Notes under the pieces: model-generated
The model's input: only the letters and a program-made list of their open reading frames with translations
Databases searched by the model: none
What the model was told of the DNA's origin: nothing
In this document: piece after piece, positions 20,685 to 31,215 of the stretch
Layout: each line of letters opens with the position of its first letter
Numbering within the stretch: position 1 is the stretch's first letter
DNA from: Aliamphritea spongicola
GTDB taxonomy: Bacteria; Pseudomonadota; Gammaproteobacteria; Pseudomonadales; Balneatricaceae
Assembly (NCBI GenBank): GCA_024347235.1
Contig: AP025283.1
Coordinates: 2,542,001 to 2,606,000 of the forward strand
DNA: 64,000 nt
Direction of reading: 5' to 3'
Program-made: the position numbers and the translations under genes

Positions 20685-21529
20685 TTATTGCTCTTCAGCC
20701 AGCCACTGATTCAGCTGACGGCTTAGAGTACCGATCTGCCAACGCTGCTGTAAACCGGTTGATACACACTCAGTGACCGGCCAGATACCAATGACACTGT
20801 TAGTCAGAAATACTTCATCGGCATCCAGCAGATCTGCAGGCTGGTAACGGCCGATATTCACTTTAATCTGTAATTCCCGGGCCCGCTCAATCAGCCGCTG
20901 CCGAATAATGCCGTCTATTCCACAGTAAGTCAGATCAGGCGTAAACAGCTCACCGTTTCGCGTCCAGAACAGGTTACTCATGGTTCCTTCAACCAGATAA
21001 CCTTCCATATCACAGACCAGGCCTTCAGAGATATCAGGCTGCTGCCATTCACTGCGGGCCAGAACCTGCTCAAGCCGGTTAAGATGCTTTATTCCTGCCA
21101 GCTGAGGATTCAGCCCCAGACGGGTTTCGCACAGCATTACCCGGATGCCGTTTGTCTGCGGATCTGCCGGCCAGACTGGAAAAGGATTGAGTTGCAGAAT
21201 ACGGTTTGGCGTCAGCGGTTCTGTTACCGCATAGCCTCTGCCGCCTGCTCCGCGGGTGAGAATCATTTTAAGAACTGTACGTTCAGGCAATGATTCAGTG
21301 GCTGCTAACAGCTTAACCAGATCATCAGACAGAGCATCTGACAGACTGTTATCAAAGGGAATACCCAAACGCTCAGCGCCAAGCGCCAGACGCTGCATAT
21401 GCAACTGCCAGCCCTGCGGCTTACCTTCTATAAGCGTCAGGGTTTCAAACAGCCCCTGACCGTATGCCAGCCCCGGTCCTGCACACTGAGCGTGCTGGCC
21501 GGCTGACCATTGACGATACAACTAAGCAT
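20685..21529 (-). CDS. pabC: aminodeoxychorismate lyase (frame interrupted near the start)
   Basis: PLP fold-type IV enzyme converting 4-amino-4-deoxychorismate to p-aminobenzoate for folate. The true start is ATG 21529 (MLSCIVNGQPASTLSVQDRG); one G is missing in the run at 21471-21474, which breaks DRGLAYGQGLFETL. Further motifs: TRGAGGRGYAV, the PLP-lysine region LAGIKHLNRLEQVLAR, and EGTMSNLFW. Ends LNQWLAEEQ. It precedes mltG in the conserved pabC-mltG-tmk-holB order. Confidence 0.93.
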
Positions 21530-21576
21530 GGGAATTCTCTCTAACGATACAGCGCGCTTTACGCACAGCAGAAATA

Positions 21577-21606
21577 ATAAAGGCGTGCCTGGCACGCCTT
21601 TATTTT
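21577..21606 (-). terminator. intrinsic terminator between fabF and pabC
   Basis: Stem AAAGGCGTGCC / GGCACGCCTTT flanked by A- and T-rich sequence. On the minus strand it would end the plsX-fab transcript before pabC. Confidence 0.8.
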
Positions 21607-21613
21607 ATACCGC

Positions 21614-22855
21614 TCAGACTTTTCGGAAAATCAGGGTACCGTTAGTACCGCCGAATCCGAAGGAGTTGGATATTGCCGCTTCGATCGTTGCCTGCTGTGC
21701 GGTATGCGCCACATAGTTCAGGTCACAGCCCTCAGACGGGTTATCCAGGTTGATGGTTGGCGGTGCAACCTGATCACGGATAGCCAGCACACTGAAGATC
21801 GCCTCAACAGCACCGGCAGCACCCAGCAAATGACCGGTCATCGACTTGGTGGAGCTCATACGGACATTTGCCGCAGCTGCTTCACCCAACACCAGCTTGG
21901 CAGCATTGGATTCAGCAATATCACCCGCCGGCGTTGAAGTACCGTGGGCGTTGATATAGTGAATCTGTTCACCATTCAGACCAGCATCACGCATAGCATT
22001 CGCCATAGACAGTGCTGCACCGCTACCATCTTCCGGCGGTGAAGTCATGTGGTGTGCATCATCACTCATACCGAAGCCAACGACTTCTGCATAGATTTCT
22101 GCACCACGGGCTTTCGCCGCTTCATACTCTTCAAGCACCATCACACCGGCACCGTCACCAAGCACGAAACCATCACGGTCACGGTCCCACGGACGGGAAG
22201 CCGCTTGCGGATCATCGTTGCGGGTAGACAGTGCACGTGCCGCAGAGAAACCGCCAAGACCTAAAGGTGTGGTAGCCATCTCTGCACCACCGGCGATCAT
22301 CACGTCAGCATCACCGTACTGAATCATACGTGCCGCCTGACCGATATTATGCGTACCTGTCGTACATGCAGTAGTAATAGCAATGTTCGGGCCCTTAAAG
22401 CCGTACTTAATCGCCAGGTTGCCGGCAATCATATTAATGATGCTGCCTGGCACAAAGAATGGTGAAATCCGGCGCGGACCACTCTTATTGAGAATATCAT
22501 GGGTATTTTCAATCATCGGCAAACCGCCGATTCCGGAACCTATCGCGACGCCGATACGCGATGCGTTCTCTTCAGTGACTTCAAGACCCGCGTCCTGAAT
22601 CGCCTGAATGCTTGCCACCATGCCGTACTGGATAAATAAATCCATTTTACGGGCGTCTTTAGGGTTCAGATAACCGTCAAGACTGAAGTCTTTAACAGAC
22701 GCTGAAAAACGTGTACCAAAGGCAGATGCATCGAAATGAGTGATTTCAGCAGCACCACTAACGCCGTTTAGTATATTCGCCCATGTCTCCTGGACAGTGT
22801 TACCTACCGGGCTAAGCATGCCCATGCCGGTGACGACAACTCTTCTACGAGACAT
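21614..22855 (-). CDS. fabF: 3-oxoacyl-[acyl-carrier-protein] synthase II
   Basis: KAS II elongation enzyme, 413 aa, frame intact. The Cys-His-His triad is visible: [16 protein letters not shown] (cysteine), [12 protein letters not shown] and [18 protein letters not shown] (histidines). N-terminus [17 protein letters not shown] and C-terminus [17 protein letters not shown] are typical. It follows acpP in the fab cluster. Confidence 0.97.
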   Translation of the reverse strand: MSRRRVVVTGMGMLSPVGNTVQETWANILNGVSGAAEITHFDASAFGTRFSASVKDFSLDGYLNPKDARKMDLFIQYGMVASIQAIQDAGLEVTEENASRIGVAIGSGIGGLPMIENTHDILNKSGPRRISPFFVPGSIINMIAGNLAIKYGFKGPNIAITTACTTGTHNIGQAARMIQYGDADVMIAGGAEMATTPLGLGGFSAARALSTRNDDPQAASRPWDRDRDGFVLGDGAGVMVLEEYEAAKARGAEIYAEVVGFGMSDDAHHMTSPPEDGSGAALSMANAMRDAGLNGEQIHYINAHGTSTPAGDIAESNAAKLVLGEAAAANVRMSSTKSMTGHLLGAAGAVEAIFSVLAIRDQVAPPTINLDNPSEGCDLNYVAHTAQQATIEAAISNSFGFGGTNGTLIFRKV

Positions 22856-22939
22856 TCAGATCCTCCTGGGGTTTGGTGACAAAGAAAAGCCGCACTATAT
22901 CGCTATAGTTGCGGCTTCTCGGTATTCTGGGTATGTCGA

Positions 22940-23172
22940 TTACTGATTTGCGTTAATGTAATCGATTGCCAGCTTAACGGTAGTGATCTTTTCAGCTTCT
23001 TCGTCAGGAATTTCAGTTTCAAATTCCTCTTCCAAAGCCATCACCAGTTCAACGGTGTCCAGAGAATCTGCACCCAGATCTTCTACGAAAGAAGCTTCAG
23101 TGGTAACTTCGTCTTCTTTTACACCAAGCTGTTCAGCGATGATTTTTTAACGCGCTCTTCGATGTTGCTCAT
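22940..23172 (-). CDS. acpP: acyl carrier protein (frame interrupted)
   Basis: Reconstructed 77-aa protein: [18 protein letters not shown], then [20 protein letters not shown] with the phosphopantetheine serine in DSL, and [15 protein letters not shown] at the end. The frame is lost at 23143-23148, where six T on the plus strand should be seven (two lysine codons followed by Ile-Ile). Since acpP is essential and otherwise perfectly conserved, this single-base deletion is almost surely a sequence error. Position between fabG and fabF is canonical. Confidence 0.95.
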
Positions 23173-23329
23173 AACTCTTCCTATTTTTTATCGACAGTCA
23201 CATCCGTAGATGCGAACAGGGATTTTATTAGAATCCGCCGCCTTGGATCAAGCCTAACGGCAATTTTATCCAGTGAGCTGCGGCCCATTATCAACAATTT
23301 GACAAAAAAACAATTCCCGTGAGAGAACT

Positions 23330-24072
23330 TTAAGACATATACATGCCGCCATTGACGTGGATCGTCTCACCCGTCACATAGCCGCCTGCGTCACTGGCTA
23401 AAAACCAACAACAGATGCAATTTCTTCAGGCTGTCCCAGACGCCCCAGAGGGATCTGTGACTGCAATGTATCTTTGTGCTCCTGCGGCAAACCACTGGTC
23501 ATATCGGTATCGATAAAGCCAGGTGCTACACAGTTCACAGTGATGTTACGGGAAGCAACTTCACGGGCCAGTGCCCGGCTGAAACCTTCCATACCGGATT
23601 TGGCAGCCGCATAGTTTGCCTGACCGGCATTACCCATAGAGGCAACCACTGAACTGACGTTAATAACACGGCCCCAGCGAGCCTTAGTCATACCGCGCAG
23701 ACAACCCTTCATCAGACGGTACACAGATTTCAGATTGGTATTCATAACAGAATCCCACTCGTCTTCTTTCATACGCATCATGATGTTATCCCGGGTGATA
23801 CCGGCATTATTAACGATGATAGCAACCGCACCGTACTCATCCTGTACAGTCTTTACCACCGCCTCTACTGATTCATTGGATCCCACGTCCAGGTTCAGAC
23901 CGGTACCGCTGACACCTGCCTGCTGCAGGTATTCAGCAATGGATGCCGCACCGTTATCACTGGTTGCAGTACCGATTACCACAGCACCCTGGCGACCCAG
24001 TTCCAGCGCAATCGCCTTACCAATTCCCCGTGTGGCACCGGTAACCAGGGCTACCTTACCTTCAATGCTCAT
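23330..24072 (-). CDS. fabG: 3-oxoacyl-[acyl-carrier-protein] reductase (frame interrupted at the 3' end)
   Basis: SDR enzyme of fatty acid elongation. NADP-binding TGATRGIGKAIALELG, NNAGITRDN, catalytic Ser-Tyr-Lys in NVSSVVASMG and NYAAAKSG, and APGFIDTDMT. After one deletion near 23400 the C-terminus continues FLASDAGGYVTGETIHVNGGMYMS and stops at 23330. About 247 aa, as in E. coli. Confidence 0.96.
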
Positions 24073-24109
24073 ACTTTTCTTCCTATAATCACGATTCTGA
24101 CGACCGTGT

Positions 24110-25039
24110 TTAACTTAATGCTTTTTCAAGTCCGGCCGGCTCATTAATTGCAGCCACATTCAGCGGACGGTGTACCTTCTTATTGAGGCCGGATAACACC
24201 TTACCCGGACCACACTCAACAATGGTTTCAATTCCTTCAGCCACCATATTCTGGACACTGTTGGTCCACAATACCGGGCTGTACAGCTGCGCAAGAAGAT
24301 TCTGTACCAGCGCATCAACGTCTGCTGCAGGCTGTGCGGTAAAATTCTGCACAACCTTGATATCAGGCATACGGATTTCAATATCAGCAAGCGCCTTTTC
24401 CATCTGCTCAGCAGCAGGACGCATCAGTGCACAGTGAGACGGCACACTGACAGGCAGTGGTACAACGCGCTTCGCACCCGCTTCTTTGCAGGCTGCGCTG
24501 GCACGCTCAACAGCATCTTTATTACCGGCAATAACAACCTGCCCCGGGCAGTTGTAGTTAACCGCCGAAACAACTTCATCACCTGCAGACGCAGCACACG
24601 CCGCTTCAATAGCATCATCCGCCAAACCCAACACCGCTGCCATCGCACCTGTACCCGCCGGCACGGCCTGCTGCATGAATTCACCGCGCAGCTTCACCAG
24701 ATTTACAGCATCTTTAAAGTCAATCGCACCGGCACATACCAGTGCCGTATATTCACCCAGACTGTGACCCGCCATTACAGCAGGAGTTTCACCACCCTGC
24801 TCCTGCCACAGGCGCCATAAAGCGACACCGGCGGTCAGCAGCGCAGGCTGGGTACGGTCAGTCTGATTAAGATCCGCTTCAGGACCTTCCTGAGTCAGCG
24901 CCCACAAGTCGTACCCCAGCACTTCAGATGCTTCAGCAAAGGTCGCTTGAATAACAGGATGAGATTCTGCCAGCTCAGCCAGCATGGAAAGGTGTTGGGA
25001 GCCCTGTCCCGGAAAAGCAAACGCAAGAGACTGCTGCAT
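24110..25039 (-). CDS. fabD: malonyl-CoA-[acyl-carrier-protein] transacylase
   Basis: MCAT, 309 aa from ATG 25039 (MQQSLAFAFPGQGSQHLS); a further upstream in-frame ATG at 25084 lacks homology. Nucleophile elbow AGHSLGEYTALV, arginine in VKLRGEFMQ, catalytic histidine in SVPSHCALM, and ECGPGKVLSGLNKKV near the end. Frame intact. It follows plsX directly; no fabH lies between them. Confidence 0.96.
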   Translation of the reverse strand: MQQSLAFAFPGQGSQHLSMLAELAESHPVIQATFAEASEVLGYDLWALTQEGPEADLNQTDRTQPALLTAGVALWRLWQEQGGETPAVMAGHSLGEYTALVCAGAIDFKDAVNLVKLRGEFMQQAVPAGTGAMAAVLGLADDAIEAACAASAGDEVVSAVNYNCPGQVVIAGNKDAVERASAACKEAGAKRVVPLPVSVPSHCALMRPAAEQMEKALADIEIRMPDIKVVQNFTAQPAADVDALVQNLLAQLYSPVLWTNSVQNMVAEGIETIVECGPGKVLSGLNKKVHRPLNVAAINEPAGLEKALS

Positions 25040-25155
25040 TATTACCTCAATTCGCAGATGAATGCCCGAAACCTGTAACAACAAAATAGAATAACTACAG
25101 GCTCAATTGACAGCGTAGTTTACAGTATTCCCTGAAAATAAAACGCCTTAACGGC

Positions 25156-26190
25156 TCAGGGAGATCTTTTCAGACGGTATTTAATCGCTATGGATTTTTC
25201 CAGCTGACGGTTAATACAATTAGGCACATCCATGCTGACTTCAGCGACCGCCTGATCAATGGCATAACCGAAACATTGCCGGTCAGCCCCGCCATGACTT
25301 TTAACCACAATGCCCTGCAAACCCAGTAAGCTGGCACCGTTACGGCGGGCCGGATCAATGTAGCTGGCAATATCCTGCAGCACAGGCTTCACCAGCCAGC
25401 CCAGCAAACGCCGGAACACGCTGCCACTAAACCCATCCCGAAGCTGTCGGCCGATCAGCCTGGCAACCCCTTCGCTGCTCTTCAGCGCAATATTGCCAAC
25501 AAAGCCGTCGCAGACCACCACATCAACCTTGCCGGCACAGATATCATCACCTTCAATAAAGCCGGCGTAATTAATGCCGCCATGCTCTTTGATCAACCGT
25601 GATGCCAGCTTTACCTGCTCATTCCCTTTAATTTCTTCTTCACCAACATTCAGCAGCCCCACTTTCGGCTCAGCAATGCCGGCAACTGCCTGGGTCATCA
25701 CTGATCCCATAATGGCAAACTGCAGCAAATGCTCAGCACTGCAGTCCACGTTTGCCCCCAGATCCAGCATATAGCTGTCACCTTTACGGGAAGGAATTGC
25801 AGTAATGATTGCCGGCCGGTCAATACCGGGAAGCATTTTCAGCACAAAGCGGCTCAGCGCCATCAGCGCACCGGTATTCCCCGCACTGACACAGGCCTGC
25901 GCATGGCCATCAGCCACCAGACACAATGCTTCATGCATAGAGGTTTGTTTGCGCTGCCGCAGGGCATGAGAAGGCTTATCCGTATTACCGATTACTTTAT
26001 CGGCATGCAGAACCGTCAGCCGATCAGCAAACTGCTGTCGCTCGGCAGAAGGAATATAAGCAGAAATTTCATCCTGCTGACCCACTAAAGTCAGGGATAA
26101 ATGAGGATGACGCGTAAGCGCATCAATACAGGCGGGAATAACAACGCGGGGACCGAAGTCCCCGCCCATCGCGTCAATCGCGATTCGCAT
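25156..26190 (-). CDS. plsX: phosphate acyltransferase PlsX
   Basis: Makes acyl-phosphate from acyl-ACP for phospholipid synthesis. 344 aa, frame intact. MRIAIDAMGGDFGPRVVIPA, NTGALMALSRFVLKMLPGI, LDLGANVDCSAEHLLQFA, NVGEEEIKGNEQVK, VVCDGFVGNIALKSSEG and VKSHGGADRQCFGYAI are family landmarks. It follows rpmF and yceD, the normal yceD-rpmF-plsX order. Confidence 0.96.
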   Translation of the reverse strand: MRIAIDAMGGDFGPRVVIPACIDALTRHPHLSLTLVGQQDEISAYIPSAERQQFADRLTVLHADKVIGNTDKPSHALRQRKQTSMHEALCLVADGHAQACVSAGNTGALMALSRFVLKMLPGIDRPAIITAIPSRKGDSYMLDLGANVDCSAEHLLQFAIMGSVMTQAVAGIAEPKVGLLNVGEEEIKGNEQVKLASRLIKEHGGINYAGFIEGDDICAGKVDVVVCDGFVGNIALKSSEGVARLIGRQLRDGFSGSVFRRLLGWLVKPVLQDIASYIDPARRNGASLLGLQGIVVKSHGGADRQCFGYAIDQAVAEVSMDVPNCINRQLEKSIAIKYRLKRSP

Positions 26191-26207
26191 ATAGTCAGAC
26201 CGACTTA

Positions 26208-26389
26208 TTACTCGTCGTCTTGCTGCGCAACAACCTGCTTACCACGGTAGAAACCGTCAGCACTTACGTGGTGACGACGGTGAGTTTCACCAGTAGTTGC
26301 TTCTACAGATAGAGTTGGGTTGCTCAGAGCGTCGTGAGAACGGCGCTGACCGCGACGTGAACGAGTTACTTTGCTCTTTGTACTGCCAT
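26208..26389 (-). CDS. rpmF: 50S ribosomal protein L32 (frame interrupted at the start)
   Basis: True start is ATG 26389, [20 protein letters not shown], with GGAGC ribosome site upstream. One A is missing in codon 4-5 (T-run 26377-26379 on the plus strand), so the start and body are in different frames. Later residues [18 protein letters not shown] and FYRGKQVV are typical of L32, which contacts the peptidyl-transferase region of the 50S subunit. Confidence 0.95.
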
Positions 26390-26414
26390 GGGTTGTAGCT
26401 CCTATTATCAAAGC

Positions 26415-26944
26415 TTAATCAAGCTTACCGCCTTTCAGTGTGGCTAAAACACTGAAAGGGTTAGTTTTATCTGAATCTGTGTCTGTCGAAGTGTCCGTTA
26501 CTTCTTCACCGAAGGAGGTCTGGATGCTGCAGTCATCATGGTATGGCACAATTGGCAGCGTCAAAATTAACTCTTCTTCAACCATTGTCAGCAATTCAAG
26601 CTCATCCCCTTCTACGATCAGCGGATCATAGTACTTAGGCAGATTCTTGGCATGCTCCTCAGTCGGCGCAATGGCTAGATTGAACTTCGCTTCGACATCA
26701 ATCTCAACCGGTTCCAGACAACGCTGACAGGTCATTGCTAACTTGCCACCTGCACTGCCCTGAACCGTACGTATCTTCAGTTCATCACGATCAAACTGTA
26801 AATCGATCCACACTCAGCCTGATCATCAACTAACATTGATGTCAGATTTGGCATGAATTTCAGTTCAGTTGAACCTTCAATTCGTACTCCCCGCTCAGCA
26901 AGCTTACGCGGGTCTATTTTCTTTGGTATTGGGACGTTCGACAT
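26415..26944 (-). CDS. yceD: YceD/DUF177 family protein (frame interrupted)
   Basis: Zinc-binding 23S rRNA accumulation protein encoded with rpmF. Starts MSNVPIPKKIDPRKLAERG at 26944. After a deletion near 26810 the sequence continues DLQFDRDELKIRTVQGSA, then the zinc motif CQRCLEPVEIDV, PLIVEGDELELLTMVEEELIL and LPIVPYHDDC. C-terminal KTNPFSVLATLKGGKLD matches the family end. Confidence 0.93.
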
Positions 26945-27063
26945 AAGCGCGCCATGATAGGGATCAAAATCCCTGCTGTCAAAGGAAATAACCCTTTGCA
27001 AGATAAAAACCGTTAATATCTACCGCTCGCCTATCCTGTTAATCTGATTGGAATATCTGCCCG

Positions 27064-27641
27064 ATGCCAGCGCTTATTTTAGCCTCATCTTCACCCTACC
27101 GACGCGCCCTGCTTGAACGTCTGAATCTGCCGTTCAGCTGCGCATCTCCGGACATTGATGAAACCCTCAGCAAGATGAATCACCAACCGATTATGTTGCC
27201 CGCCTGGCGCTTGAGAAAGCCCGCGCACTGGCCCCTCAACACCCGGATGCCATTATCATTGGCAGTGATCAGTGCTGTGTACTGGACGGCACCATTGTCG
27301 GCAAGCCCGGTAACTTTGACAACGCAAGCAAGCACCTGCAGGCATGCTCAGACAAACACGTTACCTTTCTGACCGGCTTGTGCGTACTGAATAGCGCCGA
27401 TAACAGCCATCAGGTATGCGTAGAACCTTATCACGTACATTTCCGCACCCTAAGCCAGACAATGATTGAAAACTACCTGAACGCAGAGCAGCCTTATGAC
27501 TGCGCCGGCAGTTTTAAAATGGAAGGACTGGGAATTGCGCTGTTCAGCAAACTGGAAGGAGATGACCCTAACAGCCTGATTGGCCTGCCGCTGATCCGCC
27601 TGATCAGCATGCTGGACCAACAGGGACTACGGGCTATTTAA
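27064..27641 (+). CDS. yceF: Maf-family nucleotide pyrophosphatase, YceF type (frame interrupted)
   Basis: Hydrolyses 7-methyl-GTP and related nucleotides in the YceF subfamily. N-terminal [21 protein letters not shown]; then DETPQQDES-like acidic segment, [32 protein letters not shown], and [33 protein letters not shown]. Deletions near 27164 and near 27376 break the frame. It is divergent from yceD, as in E. coli. SDQ with a following double cysteine (usually SDQV) may be a genuine variation. Confidence 0.92.
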
Positions 27642-28045
27642 CCGTCAGAACCTGCCTGATAAAACGCTGCCCGGGATTCCTCCTGCGGCAGCACCTCCCA
27701 GGCAGCTTTTGAACCGACATATATATGCATACCGATTTCAATATCCGGGTCACCGTCAACGCAGCCAAGCGTAACCCCGTGAATCCGCCCGTCATAAATA
27801 CCGGTCAGTGTTGAGCCACAAACTTTACAGAACTGCAGCCCAAATCCCTGCTCACCTATGTAACTGGTCAGGAGTTCTTCACCGGACGTCCAGCTGAACA
27901 CTTCTTCATCAAGCAACGCATAGGCAGATGCCTGGGCACTGAACGCTTTGCGACACCGGGAACAGTGGCAACTGCGCGCATCCCGCAAACTGCCCTCTAC
28001 CCGGTAGCGGACAGCCCCGCAAAAACACCCACCGGTAATTGCCAA
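27638..28045 (-). CDS. GFA/CENP-V-fold zinc protein
   Basis: Glutathione-dependent formaldehyde-activating-like family, 135 aa, frame intact. Zinc ligands are visible as GGCFCGAVRY, SCHCSRCRK and QFCKVCGSTLTG. The family binds one or two zinc ions and was first described in Gfa, which may speed up S-hydroxymethylglutathione formation; most members have unknown activity. Ends overlap by 4 bases with convergent yceF, and it lies 5 bases upstream... of nothing but sppA's end on the same strand, so co-transcription downstream of sppA is likely. Confidence 0.85.
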   Translation of the reverse strand: MAITGGCFCGAVRYRVEGSLRDARSCHCSRCRKAFSAQASAYALLDEEVFSWTSGEELLTSYIGEQGFGLQFCKVCGSTLTGIYDGRIHGVTLGCVDGDPDIEIGMHIYVGSKAAWEVLPQEESRAAFYQAGSDG

Positions 28046-28049
28046 AGGA

Positions 28050-29153
28050 TTATTGCAACCGTACCGGGGTATCCAGCCCTAACTGGGTACTCATCGCTTT
28101 AGCAAAACTTACACCCAACTGATCCGCCAGTTCTTTCAGCGGTGACACCTGAGGCGAATACTCAATAAGCTGCTCAGCGCCAACAATATCCCGCGCTACG
28201 GTACTGCTGCTTGCCAGACCATCAACCAGCCCCAGCTCAAGCGCCTGTTCACCGGTCCATACCAGACCCGTATACAGATCCGGATTATCCTGCAGCCGCT
28301 CACCACGACCCAGTTTTACCTGCTCAATGAACTGCTTATGGGTCGTATCCAGAACGGTCTGCCAGAACTGCCGATCCTCTTCCCGTAACGGCGAGAACGG
28401 ATCCAGCAACGCTTTGTTATCACCGGCAGTCAGAGCACGGCGCTCAACCCCTAGCTTGGACATCAGATCAACAAACCCAAAGCCGGATGACACCACACCG
28501 ATAGAACCTACCAGGCTGGCCTTATCCGCATAAATTTCATCCGCTGCAGCGGCAATGTAATACGCACCGGACGCTCCTATATCGGTAATGACTGCATACA
28601 GTTTCTTTTCCGGATACAGCAGGCGTAATCGCTTAATTTCATCGTATACATAGCCTGACTGCACAGGGCTGCCGCCCGGGCTGTTAATCCGCACAAGCAC
28701 TGCCTTTGAATCCTCAGCTTTAAAAGCACTGCGCAACGAATGAATAATGGCATCCGCATTGGCATCCTGTCCGTTAGCAATCGGACCATTTACCTGAACG
28801 ACCGCAGTATGTGGCGCACTGTCCAGCGCGTCCGAAGAAAACGGAGACTGCAGCAAAAAACGCCCAGAATGGCGAACAGATATAAAAATGTCAGGGATTT
28901 AAAGAAGATCCCCAACGTCGGGACTTCCGCTGCTCACTCTGCAGGCTCATGATCAGCCGTTCAATCAACCGCCACTCTTTGGTTGCCCGCAGTTTTTCTC
29001 TTCAGCGTCAGCGTTAACCGCTACCTTCTCAGCTCCGGCGGTCATATTTTCTGCCGACTCTGCTGAAGCCTGCTCTGTTAGATTATTCTCTGCTGTTTGA
29101 TTATGCCCGGCAGCCTCATCCTCTGGCGCTGCCTGCCAATGCTTATCTGACAC
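28050..29153 (-). CDS. sppA: signal peptide peptidase SppA, short type (frame interrupted)
   Basis: Membrane-bound serine protease that degrades cleaved signal peptides. The N-terminal acidic cytosolic segment (MSDKHWQAAPEDEAAGHN) is followed by KEWRLIERLIMSLQSEQRK, one membrane anchor (FFKSLTFLYLFAILGVFLL) and the S49 domain: VRINSPGGSPVQSG, ITDIGASGAYYIAAAADEI with the likely nucleophile serine, SLVGSIGVVSSGFG and AGDNKALLDPFSPL with the likely lysine. About 365 aa. Deletions near 28975, 28905 and 28858 interrupt the first 110 residues. Confidence 0.92.
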
Positions 29154-29257
29154 GTAACTCTCCCGGCACAGCCTGCATTACTGTACCCTTCTATAACTAT
29201 ATTTTAGACCTGTAAGCGCTATATCCATAACCGCTTACCGCCACAAACCACTTAAAA

Positions 29258-29937
29258 CTAAACTTCCAGATAACGGCTTTCCAGCCAGTTCACCATCTCA
29301 GTAAAACTGTGTACTTCTTTCACTGGCTTAAATGGTTGCATACGCTCCAGGGTATGCACCCCGTAACTTACTGCCAAACCATCCACGCCGGCATTCGCTG
29401 CCATTTCCATATCATACTCAGTATCGCCAATCATCAGCGCATGCTCCGGCGCAACACCCGTCTCTGCAAGAATTTCATGAATCATCAGAGGATCCGGCTT
29501 CGAAGCAGTTTCATCCGCCCCACGGGACGCTACAAAAACGTCACCTAATCCGGTAGAAGCAAATACCTTGCCGATACCCCGGCGACTTTACCGGTTGCCA
29601 CCGCCAGCACAAAGCCCTGACGCTGCAGCTTCTCCAGACCTTCCCTTACACCGGGAAACAGTTCTACAGGTGTAGGATCATCTCCCAGAAAGTAATACCC
29701 GTAACGCTCCCGCATAGGCTCGATCATATCATCGGCAATACCGGGAATCAGAATGCGGAACGCTTCCGGCAAACCCAACCCGATAATGTCACGGATTGCA
29801 GCATCCGTTAATTCAGGCTGCTGTAAGTCTCTCGCTGCATGCTGCATACAGGCAACAATCCGCGCAGCGGAATCCATTACAGTTCCGTCCCAGTCAAAAA
29901 TCAGCAGCTTATACAAGCGATACTCCTTAAAACCCAC
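29258..29937 (-). CDS. HAD-family phosphatase, phosphoglycolate-phosphatase-like (frame interrupted)
   Basis: HAD subfamily IA. Motif I LIFDWDGTVMDS, the cap with DIIGLGLPEAFRILI, motif II LAVATGK, the lysine in SKPDPLMIHEIL and motif IV MIGDTEYDMEMAANAG. One or two deletions near 29580 separate the halves. In related genomes this gene sits between rluC and sppA; sppA is present but rluC is not. Substrate not determinable, though phosphoglycolate or nucleotide phosphatase activity is common in this group. Confidence 0.88.
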
Positions 29938-30197
29938 AAAATCTGGCCGGCATACAAACGTTCTCTGACGGCCGGCACAACAGATAAAACACGAAAAATC
30001 AGCTGCCTACATTATATGAATGCCCCGAAAGTAAACCGGGCAATTCACGTCACAGGACTTGTATGCACTGTTAGACTCAACTAGGCTAGTGAGTTCACTC
30101 AGAATTCTCTGACACGCCAGCTTCTGCCAGCATCCGGCCCTGCCGGACAAGCACTTCGGAACAGCCAGTCAGAACAGTGACTCAGGCAGGATAAGTC

Positions 30198-30626
30198 ATG
30201 CAGCTCAGCCGCTTCAGCGATTACAGTTTACGTGTACTCTTCTACACAGCCACCAACAACCACCGCTTGTGCCAGCTTGCAGAAATTGCTGACTTCTTTG
30301 ATATTTCTGTAGAGCACTTACGCAAGGTCGTACACGGGCTCGCCAAATCCGGCTATCTGGAAACATTCAGAGGAAAGAAAGGTGGTATACGGCTGGCCAT
30401 TGCGTCTGAAGACATTAATCTTGCCGAGGTCATTGCCCTGACGGAAGGTATGCGACCACTGGTCGACTGCACCGGACAGGAATGCTGCCTGTCACCCGCA
30501 TGCGGCCTGAAAAATATTCTCGCCCAGGCCCAGGCTGCCATGATGAAAACCCTGGCTCAGTATTCACTGGCAGATATTTTAGACGACCCGCAGATGCAAA
30601 GCCGTCTGATCGTCACCAGCCGCTGA
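30198..30626 (+). CDS. nsrR: Rrf2-family regulator, NsrR-like nitric-oxide sensor
   Basis: 142 aa, frame intact. Winged helix with LSRFSDYSLRVLFYTAT and ISVEHLRKVVHGLAKSGYLET, then a C-terminal cluster C-x5-CC-x4-C in the segment DCTGQECCLSPACGL, consistent with three Fe-S ligands as in NsrR. NsrR represses NO-detoxification genes such as hmp and norV. The KKGGIRLA wing (RGKKGGIRLA) is typical. No NO-responsive target is adjacent in this window. Confidence 0.87.
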   Translation: MQLSRFSDYSLRVLFYTATNNHRLCQLAEIADFFDISVEHLRKVVHGLAKSGYLETFRGKKGGIRLAIASEDINLAEVIALTEGMRPLVDCTGQECCLSPACGLKNILAQAQAAMMKTLAQYSLADILDDPQMQSRLIVTSR

Positions 30627-30627
30627 T

Positions 30628-31115
30628 TTACTCAGCCAGTTCCAGTTTCTCACTGGCAACAATTACACCGTTGTTGTCAGCATAAACATAGTGACCCGGT
30701 GTAAACGTAGCACCGCCAAAATTCAGCGCGACATTCAGCTCACCCACACCTTTCTTTTCAGTCTTCATCGGGTTAGGTCCCAGCGCCTGAACACCCAGAT
30801 CCAGCTCACCGATAGCATTCACATCACGGATACAGCCGTAAATAATGATACCTTCCCAGCCATTCAGCGCAGCCTTCTCTGCCAGCATATCGCCCAGCAT
30901 GGCACGGCGCATTGAGCCGCCACCGTCAACAACCAGCACCTTACCCGCACCCGGCAGTGCAACCTGCTCACGAACCAGCGAGTTATCTTCAAACGCTTTC
31001 AGAGTGACGATTTCACCACCAAAACGCTCACGCCCGCCATAATTGCCAAACATTGGCTCAACGACCTGAATTTTTCCGGAAACTGGTCACACAACTCTGG
31101 TAATAAATCGTCCAC
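30628..31115 (-). CDS. rraA: ribonuclease E activity regulator RraA (frame interrupted near the start)
   Basis: Binds RNase E and lowers mRNA decay; fold related to 4-hydroxy-4-methyl-2-oxoglutarate aldolase. GTG start at 31115 after [21 protein letters not shown], then a one-A deletion near 31075, then [40 protein letters not shown] and [16 protein letters not shown]. Ends one base from the stop of convergent nsrR. Confidence 0.92.
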
Positions 31116-31215
31116 GAAGCACTCCTTAATTATCTTTATACGAATACATATCAGTTACCGCATCATCCTCGATATCAGCCGCTGATGCACTACCACTTAA
31201 GAGGGAAAAACAGGG

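Noticed and set aside
22940..23172. acpP as a true pseudogene or programmed frameshift
   Set aside because: One missing base in a seven-base run restores a perfectly conserved essential protein; no slippery-site plus pseudoknot arrangement is seen, and dozens of other genes show the same type of error.
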